Source: Globomyces pollinis-pini (taxonomy: Eukaryota; Chytridiomycota; Chytridiomycetes; Rhizophydiales; Globomycetaceae). From it: 64,000 nt of DNA. Within the stretch, counting starts at the first letter, position 1. The number at the start of each line of letters is the position of its first letter. Under the pieces are notes generated by a model. The model saw only the letters and a program-made list of their open reading frames with translations. It was not told the DNA's origin and ran no database searches. The stretch is taken from the NCBI GenBank assembly GCA_025399215.1, contig MU621168.1, positions 1-64,000 of the forward strand, written 5' to 3'. Below, one piece after another: positions 58,224-64,000 of this stretch. A program made the translations under genes and the position numbers.

Positions 58224-59557
58224 ATGGCACAAATTCACCTCCCACCTAGGAATATTTTTGGAGTTAAAGTACCATTGGTACCTATTCACCCAAAGCGAAT
58301 CCTTAAAGTACAACCTTTATTCAGTTAATGCTAGGTGACTGGTGTATTTATATCAGCATTATATTCCAATATATTTGGTCCCCCTTTAGAAATTGCATGG
58401 ATTCACATCAAAAACTATTTCAAAAACCATGAATTGATATTCAAGTATTTAAACTGACTAATATGAAATAGGTAATTTGGATCATGTAATGATATAGAGA
58501 TATTGATTATGGAAGTCTGTTCCCAAAAACAAAATTAGATGTCTATGCTCAGCAAGGTAAACACTATTGAATTCACATTCAGGATCAAACCATCCAGTAA
58601 TTATATTCATATATGGAGGTGCTTGGAGTAGTGGTAATTCAACTAGAAATTGATCATCAGGAAGTAAATTTCTTTATGCACCAGTCGCATTGAATTTACG
58701 TAAAATGGGTAACGTAGTAGTATTGCCAGATTATACTCTATTTCCAATCTCAAATCCTAATCAAATGATTCATGAAATCCAATCAATTGTATCTTGGACT
58801 GTTGACAATATAAGGTATGATAACATGTATTGAACAAGTTAGTCAGTATGGAGGTGATATGAACAATATTGTGCTTATGGGACATTCGGCTGGAGCTCAT
58901 TTAATTACATTGTCATACATGAATTATTCAATTGATAAAATTTCATTATCAAATCCTATACCATCTCTATATAAATCAATCACTCGTCCCATTGAAATTC
59001 ATTCGGAATTACATCATGTGAAGGCGGTAGTGTTAATTGCAGGACCATATGATATATCCGATCATCATGGGTTTGAAAGTCAAAGAGGGGTGGAAGAGTT
59101 ATCAGCTATGGGTCGATTATTTGGTAATTATTATAGTAATTGACTATATAGGACATGATCATGATTCTTTCCATAAATGGTCACCCCCTAGGATGCTACA
59201 ATCGTTTAGCACCAATCCTATTCATATTGATTCAATCAAATTAAGAAGTTATCTACCCCGCAAATGGTTATTGATACATAGTCATAAAGTAGGCATATTT
59301 ACCATATCGATTATTACTTATTACATCAAACTATACTTCCATTATTTGATTATTTATATTTTTAGGATTCAGTCGTTCCATTTTCCTCTTCATCAAAGTT
59401 ATATGATTCTTTGGAACGAATTGGGATTCCGCATTTGTCATTGAAAACTCACAAAGGCGATCATGCAGAATTGATTTATGAATTGTTTTTGGGTAGAGGT
59501 AACCAGTATGATACATTGGTGACTCCATTCTTGTCCAGTCATGTCCATATGGAATAA
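58224..59557 (+). CDS. Alpha/beta hydrolase, isoprenylcysteine methylesterase-like
   Basis: Eight exons: 58224..58307, 58335..58444, 58498..58556, 58583..58633, 58661..58814, 58843..59123, 59152..59288 and 59366..59557, giving 355 aa. A membrane-associated N-terminus precedes a hydrolase fold: oxyanion loop FIYGGAW, nucleophile elbow GHSAGAH, acid in KDSVVPF and catalytic His in KGDHAEL. The spacing and LDVYA...HPVIIFIYGG motif fit isoprenylcysteine methylesterase-type enzymes of the carboxylesterase family. An apparent TGA near 58652 lies in a 27-nt intron (58634-58660). Prenylated-protein turnover would be a link to the SmgGDS-like protein, but that is speculative. Confidence 0.85.
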
Positions 59558-59763
59558 AGTTAATATCATTTATCTTGTACTCGTCTTGTAGTTGAATTAA
59601 TAACATGATGGAATATACATTGAGGTGATGTTCATTAGCTCATTCACAAATCTCGATACCTCCCAAATCCTTATTTTTTAAACAAAAATGCGCTGTTCCA
59701 AAGTGATGTTCAAACTTCCATCACCATAGAATTGAATCCCAACATTTTTTCCTTCTAATTCGA

Positions 59764-61146
59764 ATGGATTTATCAAATATTTTAGAATTGGTCTTTGCTG
59801 ATATTCGGAACATACAAAAAGAAATCAATAGCCTTCCAGTAACTCGTACCATTGGTCTCCTCAATGACAATATTCGAACTTTAAAGGACCAGAAAACACC
59901 ATTGGATGAATTATACACAGCATTCAAATCTGATATACAACCTTATCTATCTATATCAAGATCTCCCAGAAATTTTTCTTTTATCACTGGTGGAATTACT
60001 GATGGAGGTATGATTGGTGAATTATTAGTTCCATTATTTGATCAAAATGTAATGGCTAATAGTGATACCAGTCGATCTATTGCACCAATCATTGAAGATA
60101 TTGTCATTAAACAACTGACCGAATTGTTTTCATTACACTCATTTACTGGTACATTGACTACTGGAGCAACAATGTCCAATTTAGTCGGTATTCGTTGTGG
60201 ATTGCAATGGATTGGAAATCAAAATGGTATTGATATCAGTCAAGATGGAATGTTTGGTTTGGGAAAGGTTGAAGTATTTGCGAATTGCCCACATTCATGT
60301 GTACTAAAAGTCTTGAGTGTTTTGGGATTAGGACATAATTCCATTGTTAAAATCAAAGGGTTGGAAAAGGATTCTACAGTAATGGATACATCTGATCTTG
60401 AATTGAAATTAAAGGAATCCTTTCGAAATTCTACCACTAATGCCAGGATTATTATAGCTGCTGCTGGTGATGTTAATACTGGTTCATTTGATGATTTGGA
60501 AACTATATGTGAACTAGGAAGAAAATATGAATCATGGGTGCATGTAGATGGTGCATTTGGCCTATTTGCACAATGCTCCCCAAAATATTCACATTTAACA
60601 AAAGGAATTCAGTTAGCTGATAGTATTACATCAGATGGACACAAATGGTTGAACGTTGGTTATGATTGTGGATTATTTTTTGTCAATACTAAACATGATG
60701 GGATATTAAATTCAGTATTTTCAACATCTGCGGCTTACATTCCTGGAAGTGATTCACCCATGAATCGTTCCTTGGAAAATTCTAAAAGATTTAGAGCTTT
60801 ACCAATTTGGTTTTCATTAAAATCCCTTGGAAAAAATGGTTATACAACTATTATCGAAAATAATTGTCAATTCGCATTTGAATTTGGAAATTGGATTAAT
60901 AGATCTAAACATTATAGTTTATTAGCCCCTGTACAATTAAATATCGTACTGTTCAAGGCTGAAAACGGAAACACTCGTGATATTCTAAAAGCTATTAATG
61001 AAACGGGGTTGGTATTTATGACAGGGACTGTGCATAATAATGAATACGGAATTAGATGTGCCGTATCTAACTGGTCAACCACCATTGAACGTGATTTCAA
61101 AATTCTTGTTGATGTTATGAATCAAGTTTTAATTGATATGAAATAA
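59764..61146 (+). CDS. PLP-dependent group II amino-acid decarboxylase-like protein
   Basis: Intronless, 460 aa. Start at ATG 59764. Group II decarboxylase motifs are TGTLTTGATMSNL, the Asp-x-Ala-Phe of VHVDGAFG, and the PLP lysine in SITSDGHKWLNVGYDCG. The C-terminal small domain is present. Substrate is unclear: similarity to glutamate/tyrosine/sphingosine-type decarboxylases is general. It is intron-free in a region where most genes of this size carry introns, which may hint at transfer or retrocopy, but base composition looks like the surroundings. Confidence 0.88.
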   Translation: MDLSNILELVFADIRNIQKEINSLPVTRTIGLLNDNIRTLKDQKTPLDELYTAFKSDIQPYLSISRSPRNFSFITGGITDGGMIGELLVPLFDQNVMANSDTSRSIAPIIEDIVIKQLTELFSLHSFTGTLTTGATMSNLVGIRCGLQWIGNQNGIDISQDGMFGLGKVEVFANCPHSCVLKVLSVLGLGHNSIVKIKGLEKDSTVMDTSDLELKLKESFRNSTTNARIIIAAAGDVNTGSFDDLETICELGRKYESWVHVDGAFGLFAQCSPKYSHLTKGIQLADSITSDGHKWLNVGYDCGLFFVNTKHDGILNSVFSTSAAYIPGSDSPMNRSLENSKRFRALPIWFSLKSLGKNGYTTIIENNCQFAFEFGNWINRSKHYSLLAPVQLNIVLFKAENGNTRDILKAINETGLVFMTGTVHNNEYGIRCAVSNWSTTIERDFKILVDVMNQVLIDMK

Positions 61147-61309
61147 AATCAAGATAGATTTCCATTGAATTCTAGTAAAGGGGGATTTTTATCGCTTTCT
61201 CTGTGTATTGTATCTTGTTTGTATCAAACATGATAGTAAGATGCAAGACTTTTATTTATGTATCTCAGATTATATGGTGTCATTGCTAAATCAGTTGAGC
61301 TTTTTAATT

Positions 61310-61337
61310 AGCAATATCACAATATTGTGATATTGCT
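61310..61337. repeat. Perfect 28-bp palindrome
   Basis: The sequence AGCAATATCACAAT followed by its exact reverse complement, with no spacer. It lies between the decarboxylase stop and the coiled-coil fragment. It could be a terminator-like hairpin, a protein-binding site or a mobile-element footprint. Confidence 0.9.
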
Positions 61338-61363
61338 GATTTGAATGGTGGACAGTTGATAAA

Positions 61364-61524
61364 CTAAATCTTCATGTCCAAGTTCAATCGTTTTTTCAAC
61401 TTCAAAATTTCATCTGAATGATCAGCTTCGGCTTTAGAAGCCAATCGCAACTGTTCTGATAAATTATCGTTGACTTGTGATAATTGTGACTTTAGATTCT
61501 GTTCCGTGATTTCTAAATCAATTT
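61364..61524 (-). pseudogene. Coiled-coil C-terminal exon or relic
   Basis: The minus-strand frame encodes about 53 residues of ideal coiled coil (EITEQNLKSQLSQVNDNLSE continuing to KLKKRLNLDMKI and a stop). It is preceded by a good acceptor (CTAAG) and a donor GTAAAAAG at about 61556, but the upstream frame hits a stop without an ATG. It may be the last exon of a lost gene. Low certainty. Confidence 0.35.
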
Positions 61525-61643
61525 CTTAGAAAACATTTAAAATAACAACTTTTTACCAGTTGGGTTAGGGTTATATCCTCGTCAGAATTCAAATTGGGAT
61601 TCTAATATTCAATAAATGTACTTGTAATGTTACCTGAAGGTTT

Positions 61644-61757
61644 GGTAATGTGTTTGGTAGAATCTCGTCCTGGTCATATTGAAGCGCAACATGACCAAAT
61701 ACAAGAGAATGTACTGCTTCAATATGACCAGAACGAGATTCAACCAAACACATTACC
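61644..61757. repeat. Inverted repeat, 42-bp arms, 30-bp loop
   Basis: The left arm 61644-61685 and right arm 61716-61757 are reverse complements with about two mismatches (core GGTCATATTGAAGC / GCTTCAATATGACC; outer GGTAATGTGTTTGGT / ACCAAACACATTACC). The loop is 61686-61715. An open plus-strand frame crosses it, but that follows from the palindrome rather than from coding. Confidence 0.9.
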
Positions 61758-61914
61758 GATGAGAAGAAAAGTTTTCTTGGCTTCCTCTTACCAATTTTTC
61801 ACTCTCTTTTCCGATCCAGGATGTGTCATGTCAAAAGTGCCACCGTTGACTTTTGACTTCCTTTTGAGTCCCTTTTTGACTTTGGACTCCCTTTTTGAAC
61901 GAACTTTATCTACC

Positions 61915-62083
61915 ATGCACTATGGACATGCAAATGCTCTTCGTCGAGCAAAAGAAATGTGTGACTATTTGGTAGTTTGTTCATTGTGATCAAGAAATTA
62001 AACTCAACAAAGGTCCTATTGTCTTAAAAAATAATGAAAATGGATCTATTGAGAGCTATGGTGGTGTTAAATCTGTAGAGTAA
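61915..62083 (+). pseudogene. Relic of ethanolamine-phosphate cytidylyltransferase (PCYT2/ECT1)
   Basis: One frame encodes MHYGHANALRRAKEMCDYLV (61915-61974), the HxGH nucleotide-binding signature and following helix of this family. Two bases appear to be missing near 61976, after which another frame continues with VHCDQEIKLNKGPIVLKNNE and a stop at 62081-62083, the matching next segment of the same family. Only about 55 residues remain of a protein of several hundred. It is therefore a truncated, frameshifted copy; a working gene should be elsewhere. Confidence 0.75.
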
Positions 62084-62180
62084 TGACTTTCTACAATCCA
62101 AACCACTAGGTGTTCACACGCTGCAAACCTGCTTTCAAAGTCATTACTAAAGCCAATTCATTTGCAACTAAAATTATATA

Positions 62181-63722
62181 TCACCACATAGTATTGTTGT
62201 CAAGAGTGTCCAATTCATCTCTACTAGTAACATGTGGCAAGAAACGACAGTTATGTGGACCAGAATATGATTCGTAAGTTTGACCACAGTTATAGCAAAA
62301 ATGACAACCACAATGACAATACATCGAAGGACATCCTACGGTTCTTCTGATATACAATGAACATCCCTGACGATTAGTAGCAGAACAACTTACAGGGCAT
62401 TGAACAGATTTCTCTTTTATCCAACGAAGACTTTCTTCAATATTTTTCTTATCTAGCTGCTTTCGTTTGTGGTACCGATTATGCGTTTCTTGACTGTATC
62501 CCTTGCTTGCCTTAGAACAATTACAATCTCGTAGTTTTTCTGCGTTACAGATATCATCCAATGGTTCTTCTTCATTCTCCAACTGACAAGAGTTGGTTCC
62601 ATGCCAAAGTGATAAGCAATTTCTAACTGTAAACCTATTTTTGCACAACCACTTACGAACAGAATGGAAAATTGCACGTAACACATACAATCAGAGTGTC
62701 TGAATCATTATCCGACTTGATGCTAGGATATTGACACATTGGTCGTGGACAATGAACAACACCTGAACGTGATTGTAATGCCTTTTGATGGTACAGTTCA
62801 TAATAACGGGTAAGAATCTCTTCTGTCAGTACAATTTGAAGGTCGTGGAAAGTTAAATGATGCAATCCAGTTGAAATATGATTTTCTTTAGCGTTTTGTT
62901 TACAAACTTCATGTGGACAACAAACCAATTCTACATTTCCTAAAATATTACAATGGTTTTAGAATACCTTGTACAATCAAATATTCAAAGTATTCTTTCA
63001 CACAAGATATACAATATGTATGTTTGCAATTTTGAAATTGAATTGATTCAGATCCCAATTTTGTGTTTTTACAAACATCACAATGAAAATGTGATTGATT
63101 AAAAATCAATTTCAATTTGGATTGATTAAATTCCAGTATTTCGTTGTATACTGCTTGATTTTGTCCAGCCAATTGAAACTCAAAAGATTTTACATCAACT
63201 TTAGAAACTATACAATCAATTTTTTTTGTAAAGCATACCATTTTGATGGGATTGTTTTAGAAAAGGAATGATATCATTTGTTACAAAATCTGCAATTTGA
63301 AAAATCATCTTTGTACTTTAACAAACATCAATTGTTACCACAGATTTGTGTTGAATCCATAAAGATTTCCAATACTTCAACAAATCCTGTTTTTGTTCAT
63401 TCGTGATCCAGCTGGATTCTATTTCTATTTCAAGATACTCTGATTCTGGATAGACTATATACGTGTCAATTTATATTAGTTCATAGATACATTTGAAATA
63501 ATTCCAATATAGTTTTACATTTGGTAAATATTGAATGTCTGTGGTTACACCTGAGCGTGTAATGGAGTATGGTTCTGGTAATGTGATTGGCAAGCTTAAA
63601 CTATAACGTGTTGGTTCACCCTCGAATTCTTGCAATAATTCATCGTAGATGCCCTATACTATGTAAGGATGCTATAAAAGTACCTTTAAAGCGTATATTT
63701 CGTCTTCCTGTTCTGGATTCAT
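62181..63722 (-). CDS. RBR E3 ubiquitin ligase, RNF14/ARA54-like
   Basis: Eight minus-strand exons: 63722-63684, 63653-63491, 63454-63339, 63308-63239, 63207-62968, 62939-62657, 62622-62394 and 62366-62181, giving 441 aa. An N-terminal RWD domain (QEDEIYALKGIYDEL, then a YPESEYLEIEI strand) is followed by RING1 (CDVCKNTKLG, CKHTYCISC), IBR (CPRPMCQYP, CVTCNFPFCSNC) and RING2 (CPGCSLYIRRTVGCPSM, HCGCHFCYNCG). The RWD-RBR order is that of RNF14, which acts on ribosome-stalled and crosslinked proteins. The catalytic RING2 cysteine lies in the HCGC segment. The intron at 62367-62393 is in frame without a stop, so an unspliced translation wrongly inserts nine residues between the RING2 cysteines. 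Confidence 0.92.
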
Positions 63723-64000
63723 TTGTCCAACTCCCTAATTTAATGTTGCATTTTGTACAAGCGACGCCACATCGATTCATCAGATTATTTCCAATTGTCG
63801 ATTCATCGGATGGGATAGCAAGTGAAATGGTTCAATTTTTGCAGTAAGATTCCGTGTATAGCGTAGTAGAAATGATTGAGTATCTTAAAGAAACCAGCTG
63901 CATGTTACTTGGCACGTTAATCGTTAATGTTGCTACCATGGACTCTATCAATCAACAACTAACGACTGGACGTTCCTTTGTTGCTGATTAAATTCAAAAA
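63723..64000. other. Window end, no gene supported
   Basis: Upstream flank of the RBR ligase gene. A plus-strand frame at 63587-63847 overlaps the ligase exons and is a shadow. Nothing else is supported. Confidence 0.5.

Larger units (their letters stand above)
61147..62180. other. Intergenic region with palindromes and gene relics
   Basis: This stretch holds a perfect 28-bp palindrome (61310-61337), a minus-strand coiled-coil-coding fragment (61364-61524), a 42-bp-arm inverted repeat (61644-61757), tandem CTTTTTGACT-like repeats (about 61846-61897), a cytidylyltransferase relic (61915-62083) and a short inverted repeat (GTAATGACTTT at 62080-62090, AAAGTCATTAC near 62136-62146). It looks like a rearrangement-prone junk segment. 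Confidence 0.6.

Noticed and set aside
58634..58660. In-frame TGA in the alpha/beta hydrolase
   Set aside because: Explained by a 27-nt intron; splicing joins FIYGGAWSSG to SKFLYAPV cleanly.
61627..61989. 120-codon plus-strand frame as a gene
   Set aside because: Half of it is a palindrome and the rest is a frameshifted cytidylyltransferase fragment.

Overview
The window is eukaryotic, AT-rich and gene-dense, and it reads best as an early-diverging zoosporic fungus, probably a chytrid. Three outward-rectifier potassium channels of the fungal TOK type point to fungi. Elongin B, a DHX29-type helicase, an RNF14-like RBR ligase, plant-style LRRs, an ankyrin array and small secreted proteins fit a basal fungus. 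The placement is inference. All gene models were rebuilt by hand from splice signals. I placed about 150 introns, nearly all GT..AG and mostly 23-36 nt long, many with CTAAC- or TTAAT-like branch sites and TAG 3' ends. The summed exon length of every spliced model is a multiple of three, which is strong internal support.

Layout. 1-13 kb: PPR protein, STK32-like kinase, EMG1, serine carboxypeptidase, LRR-TM-SH3 protein, histone H2A, mitochondrial rhomboid, casein kinase 1. 13-30 kb: small secreted protein, F-box/ankyrin protein with an assembly gap, Elg1/ATAD5 clamp unloader, lysine/alanine-rich secreted protein, Mot1/BTAF1, cytochrome P450. 29.5-37.4 kb: three TOK channel paralogs, one inverted and two tandem, with another small secreted protein and a probable decayed gene between them. 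37-46 kb: unrecognised protein, ZZ/EF-hand protein, DHX29-like helicase, unrecognised lysine-rich protein. 46-64 kb: small secreted protein, SmgGDS-like armadillo protein, Erv-type sulfhydryl oxidase, B-box coiled-coil protein, cysteine-rich membrane protein, Elongin B, acyl/malonyl-CoA synthetase, VPS23/TSG101, alpha/beta hydrolase, group II PLP decarboxylase, a relic of an ethanolamine-phosphate cytidylyltransferase among palindromes, and an RNF14-like RBR ligase.

There are no operons. Genes alternate strands and convergent 3' ends can be as close as about 35 bp. Most genes are housekeeping. The accessory content is the channel cluster, the receptor-like LRR protein, the ankyrin gene, the P450 and the secreted proteins.

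The most striking observation is that all three TOK genes appear to carry the same 3-nt microexon (ATG). It lies between two short introns and completes the Tyr-Gly of the second pore's selectivity filter. A first-pore intron also splits the filter glycine codon in all three. B and C share all 12 intron positions, while A has lost five of them.
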